Position numbers and translations under genes: made by a program
Assembly (NCBI RefSeq): GCF_040744945.1
Contig: NZ_CP160453.1
Coordinates: 5,766,001-5,830,000, forward strand
Origin: Saccharothrix sp. HUAS TT1
Lineage (GTDB): Bacteria; Actinomycetota; Actinomycetes; Mycobacteriales; Pseudonocardiaceae
Direction of reading: 5' to 3'
DNA length: 64,000 bases
The notes under the pieces: model-generated
Told to the model about the DNA's origin: nothing
Seen by the model: the letters and a program-made list of their open reading frames with translations, nothing else
The model's database searches: none
Shown: positions 41,301 to 49,622 of the stretch, one piece after another
Layout: each line of letters starts with the position of its first letter
Position numbering within the stretch: the first letter of the stretch is position 1

Positions 41301-42098
41301 ATGCGCGAAATGCGGGAACTCGCCCGCCGCACCTGGCCCGACGGCCGCTGGCACGCCGGGGGACTGACCTGGTCGCTGCACGAGCACCCCCACACCGACC
41401 AGCCCACCCGCACCTGGGGCGACCGCGCCTGGGGCCGACTGCCCGCACCCGGCGTCCTGCAGTGGCAGGTCCACCCCGACCACCCCGAACTCGCCGACGA
41501 CGTCCTGGACTGGGCCACCGGCGCCACCGACCTCACCGAAGTCGTCGCCTGGTCCGGCGAACCCCACCAGCTCGACGCCCTCACCCGCCACGGCTACCGC
41601 CCCGCACCCGGCCCCTTCCTCATCCGCCTCGCCCGCGGCCTCGACCACCTGCCCACCACCACCCCACCCGCCGGCTACCACCGCGCCCACGTCACCGACG
41701 ACCTCGTGCCAGCCCGCGTCCACGCCCACCGCGCCGCCTGGCACCCCTCCCACGTCACCGAGGACGGCTACCGCGCCCTGCGCGCCGCCGAGCCCTACCG
41801 CGAACACCTCGACCGCGTCGTCCTCGCGCCCGACGGCGCCGTCGCCGCCTCCTGCCTGGCCTGGCTGGACGACGGCGTGGGGGAGTGCGAACCCGTCGGC
41901 ACCCACCCCGACCACCGCCGCCTCGGCCTGGCCCGCACCGCCACCCTCGACGCCCTGCACGCCCTGCGCGACCTCGGCGCCCACACCGCCGTCGCCCACG
42001 CCCGAGGCGACGACGCCCACCCCGTCCCCGCCCACCTCTACCGCTCGGTGGGCTTCCTGCCGACCGGCCAGCGGACCCTCACCTACCGCCGCCCCTGA
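41301..42098 (+). CDS. GNAT-family N-acetyltransferase, two-domain
   Basis: A 265-residue protein. The C-terminal GNAT domain (about residues 130-260) has AASCLAWLDDGVGECEPVGT followed by HPDHRRLGLARTATLDALHAL, the motif A acetyl-CoA loop (R-x-x-G-L-A), and HLYRSVGFLPTGQ. The N-terminal half (VLQWQVHPDHPELADDVLDW, HQLDALTRHGYRPAPGPFLI) looks like a degenerate second GNAT fold, as in mycothiol synthase-type tandem GNATs. Substrate unknown. It lies in the C-rich island with the methyltransferase and a MarR gene. Confidence 0.85.
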   Translation: MREMRELARRTWPDGRWHAGGLTWSLHEHPHTDQPTRTWGDRAWGRLPAPGVLQWQVHPDHPELADDVLDWATGATDLTEVVAWSGEPHQLDALTRHGYRPAPGPFLIRLARGLDHLPTTTPPAGYHRAHVTDDLVPARVHAHRAAWHPSHVTEDGYRALRAAEPYREHLDRVVLAPDGAVAASCLAWLDDGVGECEPVGTHPDHRRLGLARTATLDALHALRDLGAHTAVAHARGDDAHPVPAHLYRSVGFLPTGQRTLTYRRP

Positions 42099-42138
42099 CC
42101 CGCCCGGCCCCTCGCCCCCGACCCGCCCGCCCAGAAAC

Positions 42139-42150
42139 AACAGCGCTGTT
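42139..42150. promoter_or_regulatory. 12-bp palindrome before the MarR gene
   Basis: AACAGCGCTGTT is a perfect palindrome ending 11 bases before the GTG at 42162. Position and form fit a MarR autoregulatory site. Confidence 0.55.
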
Positions 42151-42161
42151 ACATTAGGGGA

Positions 42162-42629
42162 GTGGACCACCACCCCGCACGCGACTACCTCGGCACCCGC
42201 CTGCGCCACCTGCTCGACCTGCTCGACGCCGACCTCGCCCGCGTCTACACCGACCTCGGCCTACCGGACTTCCGCCCCCGCTACACCCCGGTCATCCAAC
42301 TCGTCCGCGCCAGAGGACCCCAGTCCATCCGCGACCTGGCCGACACCATCGGCGTCACCCACTCCGCCATCAGCCAAACCGTCAACCAGATGCGCCGCGA
42401 CAACCTCGTCGACCTCCACCCCGGCGACGACGCCCGCACCCGCATCGTCCACCTCACCGACCACGCCCACGCCATCCTGCCCACCCTCGACGCCGAGTGG
42501 AACGCCACCGCCGCCGCCGTCCGCGACCTCGACGCCGAACTGCCCCACCCCCTCACCGACCTCATCGCCACCACCCTGCGAGCACTGGGGGACAAGCCCC
42601 TGCGCGACCGCATCCACGACCACCTCTGA
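42162..42629 (+). CDS. MarR-family transcriptional regulator
   Basis: A 155-residue MarR-type protein with the winged helix at about residues 40-115: GPQSIRDLADTIGVTHSAISQTVNQMRRDNLVDLHPGDDARTRIVHLTD, including the D-x-R wing. GTG start. The first helix is LGTRLRHLLDLLDADLARVY. The last 369 bp lie opposite an uninterrupted extension of the WYL regulator frame; the MarR gene is the better-supported user of that DNA since the family match runs over its whole length. Regulated genes may include the upstream GNAT gene. Confidence 0.88.
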   Translation: MDHHPARDYLGTRLRHLLDLLDADLARVYTDLGLPDFRPRYTPVIQLVRARGPQSIRDLADTIGVTHSAISQTVNQMRRDNLVDLHPGDDARTRIVHLTDHAHAILPTLDAEWNATAAAVRDLDAELPHPLTDLIATTLRALGDKPLRDRIHDHL

Positions 42630-43565
42630 CCCGTTCGCCGCCACCAACTCCGCACCCAACCGCGCCAACTCCGCCCGCACCTCCACCGACTCCACCACCT
42701 CCACCAACCCACCCCACCCCGCCAACACCTGCGCGATCATCAACGGCCCCGACGCCGACACCCGCAACCGCACCCGACCACCCACCTCCGCCACCACCTC
42801 GCACTGCAACCCGAACTGATCACGCAACACACCCGCGAACCGCGACTCCACCGACACCACCGCCGACACCGACGACCGCCGCCGCTCCACCTCCGACACC
42901 ACCCGACCCCACGCCACCGACAAGTCGAACCCCGCCGGCCGCGCGAACACCTCCTCCGTCACCCGCGCCGACACCACCCGATCCACCCGGAACGTCCGCT
43001 CACCCCCACCCGTCCCCGCCACCAAGTACCAAACCTCGTCCTTCTCCACCAACCCCCACGGCTCCACCACCCGCTCCGACCGCACCCGCCCACGCCCCTC
43101 GTACCCCAACACCACCCGCCGCCGCCCCACCACCGCCTCCTGCAACACCCCCACCAACCCCGGCCGACCCCGGCCCTCCCGACCCCACCCCGCCACATCC
43201 ACCACCACCGCGTCCGCCGCCGCCAACGCACCCTCCCGGAACGTCTCCGGCAACGCCCGCACCAACTTCCGCAACGCCGCCCGCACCTCCGGCGACCCCG
43301 CCGCCGCCGGACCCACCAACAAGAACAACGCCCGCGCCTCCGCCGAGGACAACCCGCTCAGATCCGTCCGCGCCCGCCCCACCAACCGCCAACCACCACC
43401 ACGCCCCGGCTGCGGGTACACCGGCACCCCCGCCGACGACAACGCCTCCAGGTCCCGACGCGCCGTCGCCACCGACACCTCCAACTCGGCCGCCAACTCC
43501 GCCGCCGTCACCCGCCCCCGCGCCTGCATCAACAACAACACCGCCACCAACCGATCCGCACGCAT
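42261..43565 (-). CDS. YafY/WYL-domain transcriptional regulator, frame open to 434 residues
   Basis: The N-terminal HTH_11 domain (residues 1-60: MRADRLVAVLLLMQARGRVT, AAELAAELEVSVATARRDLEAL) and a WYL domain (about 140-235; VVEPWGLVEKDEVWYLVAGT, RTFRVDRVV) with the WCX C-terminal part (to about residue 312, ELARLGAELVAANG) make a normal ~315-residue YafY regulator. The frame then has no stop for another ~120 residues of Gly/Val/Asp-rich sequence that is antisense to the MarR gene. Either the protein truly ends so, or a stop has been lost. It is divergent from a VOC gene with an inverted repeat between them, which it probably regulates. Confidence 0.8.
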   Translation of the reverse strand: MRADRLVAVLLLMQARGRVTAAELAAELEVSVATARRDLEALSSAGVPVYPQPGRGGGWRLVGRARTDLSGLSSAEARALFLLVGPAAAGSPEVRAALRKLVRALPETFREGALAAADAVVVDVAGWGREGRGRPGLVGVLQEAVVGRRRVVLGYEGRGRVRSERVVEPWGLVEKDEVWYLVAGTGGGERTFRVDRVVSARVTEEVFARPAGFDLSVAWGRVVSEVERRRSSVSAVVSVESRFAGVLRDQFGLQCEVVAEVGGRVRLRVSASGPLMIAQVLAGWGGLVEVVESVEVRAELARLGAELVAANGSEVVVDAVAQGLVPQCSQGGGDEVGEGVGQFGVEVADGGGGGVPLGVEGGQDGVGVVGEVDDAGAGVVAGVEVDEVVAAHLVDGLADGGVGDADGVGQVADGLGSSGADELDDRGVAGAEVR

Positions 43566-43584
43566 GACCCCAGTCTCACCCCCA

Positions 43585-43607
43585 AAGTGCTCACAAGGTC
43601 AGCACTT
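43585..43607. promoter_or_regulatory. Inverted repeat between WYL regulator and VOC gene
   Basis: AAGTGCT and AGCACTT are perfect inverted arms with a 9-base spacer, 20 bp from the WYL start. YafY-type regulators often control the divergent gene through such sites. Confidence 0.6.
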
Positions 43608-43653
43608 CACCCACCACCCTGGGAGACACCGACGACGAGAAAGAAGACCCACC

Positions 43654-44067
43654 ATGCTCCGCGGACTCACCACCACCAGCTTCTTCGCCGACGACCTCGA
43701 CGCCGCAGCCGCCTGGTACACCCGGCTCTTCGGCATCGAGCCCTACTTCAAGGTCCCCAACGGCTACATCGAGTTCCGCATCGGCGACTACGAACACGAA
43801 TTCGGCATCGTCCACAGCGACCACGCACCCCACGACACCCGCACCGGCCCCGCCGGAGCCATCGCCTACTGGGCCGTCGACGACCTCGACACCACCCTCG
43901 CCCGCCTCACCGAACTCGGCGCCACACCCCACGACCCGCCCACCCGCCGCGGCGACGGCTACACCACCGCCAGCGTCATCGACCCCTTCGGCAACATCCT
44001 CGGCATCATGATCAACATCCACTACCACGACATCCTCGACCGCCACACCCACCCCGAAACCCCCTGA
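43654..44067 (+). CDS. VOC-family (glyoxalase/bleomycin-resistance-like) protein
   Basis: A 137-residue single VOC-domain pair. The beta-alpha-beta-beta-beta units are seen in LTTTSFFADDLDAAAAWYTRLFGIEPYFK, YIEFRIGDYEHEFGIV and AIAYWAVDDLDTTLARLTELGA, SVIDPFGNILGIMINIHY, with possible metal ligands H (EHEFG) and the acidic/His residues near the end. ATG at 43654 fits the domain start. Divergent from the WYL regulator, a frequent pairing in actinomycetes; it may bind or detoxify a small molecule sensed by the regulator. Confidence 0.85.
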   Translation: MLRGLTTTSFFADDLDAAAAWYTRLFGIEPYFKVPNGYIEFRIGDYEHEFGIVHSDHAPHDTRTGPAGAIAYWAVDDLDTTLARLTELGATPHDPPTRRGDGYTTASVIDPFGNILGIMINIHYHDILDRHTHPETP

Positions 44068-44172
44068 ACAGCACCGGGCAACCCCGAAGCACGGGGGCTG
44101 TACCGGTTCCGACACCACGATAAAGTCCGCACTCCTGCCAGCGCCCCACGCCAGCGCCCCCAAGGAGCACGG

Positions 44173-45390
44173 ATGCCGCCGCGGATCTCGGTCGTGATCC
44201 CCACCTACAACCGCGCCGAACTGCTCCGCCGCACCCTCGACAGCCTCGCCGACCAACACCTCCCACCCGACGACTACCAGGTCATCGTCTCCGACGACGG
44301 CTCCACCGACCACACCACCACCGTCATCGACACCTTCACCCACCGCCTCGACCTGCACTACCACCACCAACCCGACCTCGGCCGCCGCCTCCCACTCGCC
44401 CGCAACCAAGGCGCCCGCCTCGCCACCGCACCCGTCCTCGCCTTCCTCGACTGCGGCACCCTCGCCGGACCCGACTTCCTCAACGCACACCTCCACGCCC
44501 ACACCACCACCGACCACCCCCTCCTCAACCTCGGCTACGCCTACGGCTACCAACCCTGGAACCCCACACCCGGCCTCGCCGACGCCATCACCACCCACAC
44601 CCCCAGCCAGGTCCACCAGCAGTTCAAGGACGACCCCGGCTTCCGCGACATCCGCCACGAACCCCTCGCCGCCGTCGACTTCCAACCCGACCGCCTCGCC
44701 TACCCCTGGCTCTACGCCTGGGGCATGAACCTCTCCCTGCGCGCCACCGACTTCCACGCCGTCGGCGGCTTCGACGAGCGCTTCACCAGCTGGGGCACCG
44801 AAGACCTCGAACTCGGCTACCGCCTCCACAAGCACGGCCTCGCCACCCGCTTCGACCTCACCGCCTGGGCCGTCGAACCACCGCACGAACGCGACACGGG
44901 GGAGATGCTGGCCAGCGCCAAGCGCACCATGCGCCAGTTCCTCGACAAGACCCACGAACCCGACGTCGAACTCATCTGGGCCGCCCTCGAACGCGACGAC
45001 CCGCTCATCGCCGAAGCCGAGCACCACACCCTCACCCAATGGACCGAACGAGCCCGCACCCTCGACGTCCGCCCCGAGATCGACCGCCACACCGCCGACG
45101 CCGGGGGACCGGTCTGCGTCCTCGGCTGCGGCGGCGACATCCCCGACACCCTGCCCGAGGGCAGCGTCCTGATCGACTTCGACGCCGAACTCCTCGCCAA
45201 GGCAGGCGGCGGACACACGCGCCACCACGCCATCGGCCTCCAGATCCCGCTCCCGGACGACGCGGTCGACCGCGTCGTCATCACGTCGCGCCTCGAAGGC
45301 ATGTGGAGCACGTGGGGCGACGTCATCACCGCCGAGGCCCGCCGGGTCGGCAGGGAAGTGCCCCGGACGACCTCCGAACGTCTTACTTAA
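44173..45390 (+). CDS. Family 2 glycosyltransferase with C-terminal methyltransferase-like part
   Basis: A 405-residue protein. Residues 1-~230 are a GT-A family 2 glycosyltransferase: ISVVIPTYNRAELLRRTLDSL, VIVSDDGSTDHT, LAFLDCGTLAGPDFL (where D-x-D is replaced by D-C-G) and GGFDERFTSWGTEDLELGYRL, the acceptor-site E-D of the galactosyltransferase-C type. The last ~100 residues (PVCVLGCGGDIPDTLPEGSV to VITAEARRVGRE) resemble a compact SAM-methyltransferase Rossmann segment. No membrane helix. Sugar and acceptor are unknown. It is the last gene of the C-rich island; its final codons run into an AT-rich stretch. Confidence 0.82.
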   Translation: MPPRISVVIPTYNRAELLRRTLDSLADQHLPPDDYQVIVSDDGSTDHTTTVIDTFTHRLDLHYHHQPDLGRRLPLARNQGARLATAPVLAFLDCGTLAGPDFLNAHLHAHTTTDHPLLNLGYAYGYQPWNPTPGLADAITTHTPSQVHQQFKDDPGFRDIRHEPLAAVDFQPDRLAYPWLYAWGMNLSLRATDFHAVGGFDERFTSWGTEDLELGYRLHKHGLATRFDLTAWAVEPPHERDTGEMLASAKRTMRQFLDKTHEPDVELIWAALERDDPLIAEAEHHTLTQWTERARTLDVRPEIDRHTADAGGPVCVLGCGGDIPDTLPEGSVLIDFDAELLAKAGGGHTRHHAIGLQIPLPDDAVDRVVITSRLEGMWSTWGDVITAEARRVGREVPRTTSERLT

Positions 45391-45459
45391 CATAATGTAG
45401 ATTATCGGCGTTACGAACAGCCTGGTCACGGTGCCGGAGCGCGGACCGTCCACACAGGC

Positions 45460-45473
45460 CGAACGCACGTTCC
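45460..45473. promoter_or_regulatory. LexA (SOS) box-like sequence 1
   Basis: CGAACGCACGTTCC fits the actinobacterial/Bacillus LexA pattern CGAAC-N4-GTTCG except for the last base. An identical copy occurs 366 bp downstream. LexA binding is inference. Confidence 0.4.
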
Positions 45474-45825
45474 GCAAACACCGCGCACCGACACCTCCGG
45501 CGCGCCGTCGATCCGCCTGCGTGTCCAGCCCGCACACACAGACAACGACGCGGCGGACGCCTGGTGGGTCGGCGGCAGCGCCGGGCGACCGGGAAGGCGA
45601 CGGGTCGATGGCGCGGCGTCGCGTCGGCGTCCCGGCACACCACCAGAGAAACGTCACGGTGACGGATCAACGGTGGTGTCAGCGGACATCGACGCGACGC
45701 ACACCGCGCGACGACGTCGGCGTTGATCAACCCGGCGGCGCCCCGAGGAGGTCCCAGCCGCTCGGCACCGCGCCCCGCCGGCCGTCCAGGAGCCGGTGCG
45801 ACGCGCGTCGAGCGCGCAGTGCACG

Positions 45826-45839
45826 CGAACGCACGTTCC
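45826..45839. promoter_or_regulatory. LexA (SOS) box-like sequence 2
   Basis: A second exact CGAACGCACGTTCC, about 340 bp upstream of the recombinase start. Two identical copies in an otherwise gene-free region ahead of DNA-repair genes make chance less likely. Confidence 0.4.
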
Positions 45840-45920
45840 AGGGGTCGAACCGGCCGACGACGAGGTGCCCAAGAGAGGCATCCCCCAGTTGGGCCCCGAC
45901 CCCTTCCGGACCACCTTTTG

Positions 45921-45942
45921 ATGGATAATTGCCATTATCCAT
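45921..45942. repeat. Perfect 9-bp inverted repeat, AT-rich
   Basis: ATGGATAAT and ATTATCCAT with a TGCC loop. It is far more AT-rich than its surroundings and lies 240 bp before the recombinase gene; a recombination core site, operator or terminator are all possible. Confidence 0.6.
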
Positions 45943-46180
45943 GAGTTGATCATGGTTGTGGGTGCAGGAGCTGTTCGCTGCCGCTCCGGCACGGCTGCCG
46001 CCGCACGGCGCACGGCGCCCGCCCCCTCGCCTCCCCGCGGCCCTGCGCGTGCTCGTTCGCTCGTGCGTTCGCCGACACGGGACCGGCGCATCGGGTGAAC
46101 CTGCCGGATATCGCCTCACTCCCCTCCCCTGCCGTCGTGGGCGCGTCGGATTGTCGGTGGTGTGCGGTAAGAAGATCGAC

Positions 46181-47152
46181 ATGCGTGTGCTTGCCGCTCA
46201 GGAGTCGTTCTTCCTCGCCCGTCGGCCGAGGAAGGACTCGCCGCACACCACGGCGGCGTACCGGCGTGACCTGGCGGGGGTGACGTCGTTGCTGGCGGAG
46301 GTGACGGGCACTCCCCCGGACGGCCTGGTGATGGCGGACCTGTCGGCGCGGAACCTGCGGGCGGCGTTCGGGGTGTTCGCGGATTCGCACGCGAAGTCGT
46401 CGGTGTTGCGGGCGTGGTCGACGTGGAACCAGTTCTTGACGTTCTGCGTGGCGGAGGAGTTGGTGGCGGGCAATCCGATGGGTGCGGTGGCGCGACCGAA
46501 GACGCCGCCGCTGGTGCCGAAGCCGTTGCGGGGTGAGGACACGCCGGAGCGGTTGTTGGCGGCGGCGGCGGAGGGCGCGCGGAAGGCGCGTGATCCGTGG
46601 CCGGAGCGGGACGTGCTGGTGTTGGCGTTGGGTTTGGTGGCGGGTTTGCGGTCGGCGGAGATGCGGACGTTGACGTTGGCGTCGGTGGTGGGTAGGCCGG
46701 GTGAGCGGCGGTTGCACGTGGCGGGCAAGGGGAATCGGGATCGGTCGGTGCCGATCGAGCCCGCGATGGATCGGATCATCGAGCAGTACTTGGTGTCGTG
46801 TCGGCGGCGTTTTCCGCAGGGGCGGTTCGATCGGGGGTCGGCGTTGTTGCGCGATCGGCACGGTGAGCCGATCGGGCGGGGTGGGTTGGAGTACTTGGTG
46901 CGGTCGTGCTTCCGGTGGGCGGGTTTGCACGACCGGGTGCCGTCGGGGGCGAATTTGCACGCGTTGCGGCACACGTTCGCGACGCGGTTGGCGGAGGACG
47001 GGGCGTCGGCGTCGGAGATCATGGCGTTGTTGGGTCATGCGTCGTTGGCGACGTCGCAGAACTACATCGAGGCGACGGCGCGGGAGCGGCGGGCGGCGGT
47101 GGCGGGTAATCGGACGTACGTGTCGTTGGCGCGTTTGCCGGAGCGGGAGTAG
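46181..47152 (+). CDS. Tyrosine recombinase (XerC/D-like)
   Basis: A 323-residue tyrosine recombinase from ATG 46181 (the frame is open upstream but that part is compositionally non-coding). The N-terminal SAM-like core-binding domain (residues 1-~100) has FFLARRPRKDSPHTTAAYRRDL. The catalytic domain shows Arg in GLRSAEMRTL, Lys in AGKGNRDRSVPI, H-x-L-R in LHALRHTFATRL, G-H in LLGHASLATSQNYIEAT with the nucleophilic Tyr. All residues needed for activity are present. It is followed 100 bp later by Ku and LigD genes, sharing their G/T-rich composition. Chromosomal-dimer resolution is unlikely given the divergent sequence; integration or inversion of a nearby element is possible. Confidence 0.9.
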   Translation: MRVLAAQESFFLARRPRKDSPHTTAAYRRDLAGVTSLLAEVTGTPPDGLVMADLSARNLRAAFGVFADSHAKSSVLRAWSTWNQFLTFCVAEELVAGNPMGAVARPKTPPLVPKPLRGEDTPERLLAAAAEGARKARDPWPERDVLVLALGLVAGLRSAEMRTLTLASVVGRPGERRLHVAGKGNRDRSVPIEPAMDRIIEQYLVSCRRRFPQGRFDRGSALLRDRHGEPIGRGGLEYLVRSCFRWAGLHDRVPSGANLHALRHTFATRLAEDGASASEIMALLGHASLATSQNYIEATARERRAAVAGNRTYVSLARLPERE

Positions 47153-47251
47153 TGGTGTTGGTGGGTGGGGTTTGTCGTGGTGTGCTCGATTGTTAGCCCG
47201 TTCGGGTGACGTGTTGGTGCGGATCGTGCTGGTAGGGGGTAGTCACGTGGC

Positions 47252-48142
47252 ATGAGGTCCGTGTGGCGTGGGGCGATCTCCTTCGGGTTGGTGACGATCG
47301 GTGTGCGGTTGTACACGGCCACGGAGGAGCACGACTTCCGGTTCAACCAGGTGCACCGCGAGGATGGCGGGCGGATCCGGTACCGGCGGGTGTGCCAGGT
47401 GTGCGGTGAGGAGGTCGCTTACGCCGACATCGCGAAGGGTTATGAGCTGGACGACGGTCGGGTCGTGGTGATGGAGGCCGAGGACTTCGACAAGTTGCCG
47501 ATCAGCACCGATCACGCGATCGACGTGTTGGAGTTCGTGCCGGTCGAGGAGATCGATCCGATTTATTTTCAGAAGACTTATTACTTGGAGCCGGACAAGG
47601 CGGCGACGCGTCCTTATGTGTTGTTGCGGACGGCGTTGGAGCGGAGTGGTCAGCTGGCGGTGGTGAAGATCACCATTCGGCAGCGGGAGACGTTGGCGAT
47701 GTTGCGGGCGCGGGATGAGTTGTTGGTGATGCACACGATGTTGTGGCCGGATGAGGTGCGGAAGCCTGATTTCGAGTTCTTGGACTCGGAGGTGGAGGTG
47801 CGTCCGCAGGAGTTGAAGATGGCGGCGTCGTTGGTGGACAGCATGGCGGGGTCTTTTGATCCGGGTGATTTCACCGATGATTACACGGTGGCGATGCGGA
47901 AGGTGATCGAGGCGAAGGCGGAGGGTGCGGAGTTGCCGGATCGGCCTGAGGTGGAGGCCGGTGAGGTGATCGATCTGATGACGGCGTTGGAGCGGAGTGT
48001 GGAGCAGGCGAAGTCGGCGCGGGGTGGGGTGTCGGCCGGTCGCAAGCCGGTGGCGCGGAAGTCGGGGTCGGGGTCGTCGGGTAAGGCGTCGGGGGCGGGG
48101 TCGCGGAAGGCTCCGGCGAAGAAGAAGGCGAAGCCCGCCTGA
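47252..48142 (+). CDS. ku: Non-homologous end-joining protein Ku
   Basis: A 296-residue bacterial Ku. It opens MRSVWRGAISFGLVTIGVRLYTATEEHD, the hallmark of the family, with the DNA-ring core to about residue 250 (RVCQVCGEEVAYADIAKGYE, VEEIDPIYFQKTYYLEPDK, MHTMLWPDEVRKPDFEFL) and a Lys/Ala/Gly-rich basic tail (about 265-296) that in other Ku proteins aids DNA threading and LigD recruitment. A homodimer should bind double-strand ends and call in the ligase and polymerase encoded downstream. It uses more A/T third-position codons (ATT, TAT, TTT, GAT) than its neighbours. Confidence 0.96.
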   Translation: MRSVWRGAISFGLVTIGVRLYTATEEHDFRFNQVHREDGGRIRYRRVCQVCGEEVAYADIAKGYELDDGRVVVMEAEDFDKLPISTDHAIDVLEFVPVEEIDPIYFQKTYYLEPDKAATRPYVLLRTALERSGQLAVVKITIRQRETLAMLRARDELLVMHTMLWPDEVRKPDFEFLDSEVEVRPQELKMAASLVDSMAGSFDPGDFTDDYTVAMRKVIEAKAEGAELPDRPEVEAGEVIDLMTALERSVEQAKSARGGVSAGRKPVARKSGSGSSGKASGAGSRKAPAKKKAKPA

Positions 48143-48158
48143 GGCGGGGCGGCGTGGG

Positions 48159-49622
48159 ATGGGTGGGGATCTTTCGGAGTACCGGCGCAAGCGGGTGGCG
48201 GGGCGGACGCCGGAGCCGGTGCCGGGTGGGGACGGGGTGGTGTCGGGGGGTGGTGGTGACACGTTCGTGATCCAGGAGCACCACGCGTCGCGGTTGCACT
48301 GGGATGTGCGGTTGGAGCGGGGTGGGGTGTTGGTGTCGTGGGCGGTGCCGAAGGGGTTGCCGTCGGAGCCGGGGGTGGTGCGGTTGGCGGTGCGCACCGA
48401 GGATCACCCGTTGGAGTACGCGTCGTTCTCGGGGGTGATCCCGCGGGGTGAGTACGGGGCGGGTGAGGTGGTGATCTGGGATCGCGGTCGGTACGAGACG
48501 GTGAAGTGGTCGGACCGCGAGGTGGACGTGGTGTTGCACGGGTCGCGGGTGGAGGGTGGGTTCGTGTTCTTCCGCGGCGGGTCGGGTGGTGGTTCGCCGG
48601 GTGGTGGGTCGGGGTGGATGGTGCGGCGGCGGCAGGGGGCGGTGCGGCCGGGGTGGGTGGGGTTGCCGGAGTCGGTGGCGCCGATGTTGGCGACGCCGGC
48701 GGTGGAGTTGCCGGGTCCGGCGTCGAGGTGGGCGTTCGAGTTCAAGTGGGACGGGGTGCGGGCGGTGGCGCGGGTGGAGGGTGGTCGGGTGCGGTTGACG
48801 AGTCGGTCGGGCAACGACGTGACGGGGACGTATCCGGAGTTGCAGGGGTTGGGTGCGCAGTTGGGCGCGACGGAGGTGTTGTTGGACGGGGAGATCGTGG
48901 CGTTGGCGGGTGGGCGGCCGAGCTTCGGGGCGTTGCAGCGGCGGATGCACGCGTCGGCGGCGCAGGCGCGGCGGTTGGTGGCGGGGACGCCGGTGACGTT
49001 CCTGGTGTTCGACGTGTTGCACCTGGACGGCTCCCCCACGGTGGACCTGCCGTATTCGCGGCGGCGGGAGTTGTTGGAGGGGTTGGGGCTGCGGGGTGCT
49101 CATTGGTTGACGCCGAGGTCGTTCCCGGGTGCGGGTGCGGCGGTGTTGGCGGCGAGTCGGGAGCAGGGGTTGGAGGGGGTGGTGGCGAAGCGGCTGGATT
49201 CGCGGTACTCGCCGGGGCAGCGGTCGCCGTGGTGGGTGAAGGTGACGTCGGTGTTGACGCAGGAGGTGGTGGTCGGGGGGTGGCGGCCGGGGGTGGGCAA
49301 GCGGGCGGGTCTGGTGGGGTCGTTGTTGGTGGGTGTCCCGGGCGAGGGGGGCGGGTTGGTGTTCGCGGGGTCGGTGGGGACGGGGTTCGACCAGGCGGAG
49401 CTGGAGGTGTTGACGGCGCGGTTGTCGTCGTTGGGGGTGGGGCGGTCGCCGTTCGCGGAGGGGGTGCCGCGGGAGCGGGCGCGGGGTGCGCGGTGGGTGC
49501 GGCCGGTGTTGGTGGGTGAGGTGGTGTTGCGGCAGTGGACGGCGGATGGCCGGATGCGGTTCCCGGCGTGGCGGGGGTTGCGGCCGGACAAGTCGCCCGG
49601 GGAGGTGCGGCGTGGCGGGTGA
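48159..49622 (+). CDS. ligD: LigD-type phosphoesterase-DNA ligase
   Basis: A 487-residue protein with the LigD 3'-phosphoesterase domain first (residues about 25-150; FVIQEHHASRLHWDVRLE with the two His and Asp that bind metal, and SFSGVIPRGEYGAGEVVIWDRG) and an ATP-dependent ligase domain after it (about 175-485; motif I lysine in FEFKWDGVRAV, VLLDGEIVA as motif III, GVVAKRLDSRY as motif IV, WWVKVT as motif V). It processes and seals double-strand breaks held by Ku. The polymerase domain, fused in mycobacterial LigD, is a separate downstream gene here. ATG at 48159, 16 bp after the Ku stop. Confidence 0.95.
   Translation: MGGDLSEYRRKRVAGRTPEPVPGGDGVVSGGGGDTFVIQEHHASRLHWDVRLERGGVLVSWAVPKGLPSEPGVVRLAVRTEDHPLEYASFSGVIPRGEYGAGEVVIWDRGRYETVKWSDREVDVVLHGSRVEGGFVFFRGGSGGGSPGGGSGWMVRRRQGAVRPGWVGLPESVAPMLATPAVELPGPASRWAFEFKWDGVRAVARVEGGRVRLTSRSGNDVTGTYPELQGLGAQLGATEVLLDGEIVALAGGRPSFGALQRRMHASAAQARRLVAGTPVTFLVFDVLHLDGSPTVDLPYSRRRELLEGLGLRGAHWLTPRSFPGAGAAVLAASREQGLEGVVAKRLDSRYSPGQRSPWWVKVTSVLTQEVVVGGWRPGVGKRAGLVGSLLVGVPGEGGGLVFAGSVGTGFDQAELEVLTARLSSLGVGRSPFAEGVPRERARGARWVRPVLVGEVVLRQWTADGRMRFPAWRGLRPDKSPGEVRRGG

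Larger units (their letters stand above)
45391..46180. other. 790-bp region without a convincing gene
   Basis: Open frames exist on both strands but their products are Arg/Pro/Thr-rich without family resemblance. Contents: an AT-rich stretch directly after the glycosyltransferase stop (45388-45415), two LexA-box-like sequences (45460, 45826), and a 9-bp hairpin at 45921-45942. GC skew changes sign across this region. It may be the boundary of an inserted segment. Confidence 0.55.

Noticed and set aside
45431..45928. 165-codon plus-strand frame in the gene-poor region
   Set aside because: Arg/Pro/Thr/Ser-rich product with no family resemblance and no ribosome site; competing frames exist on both strands.
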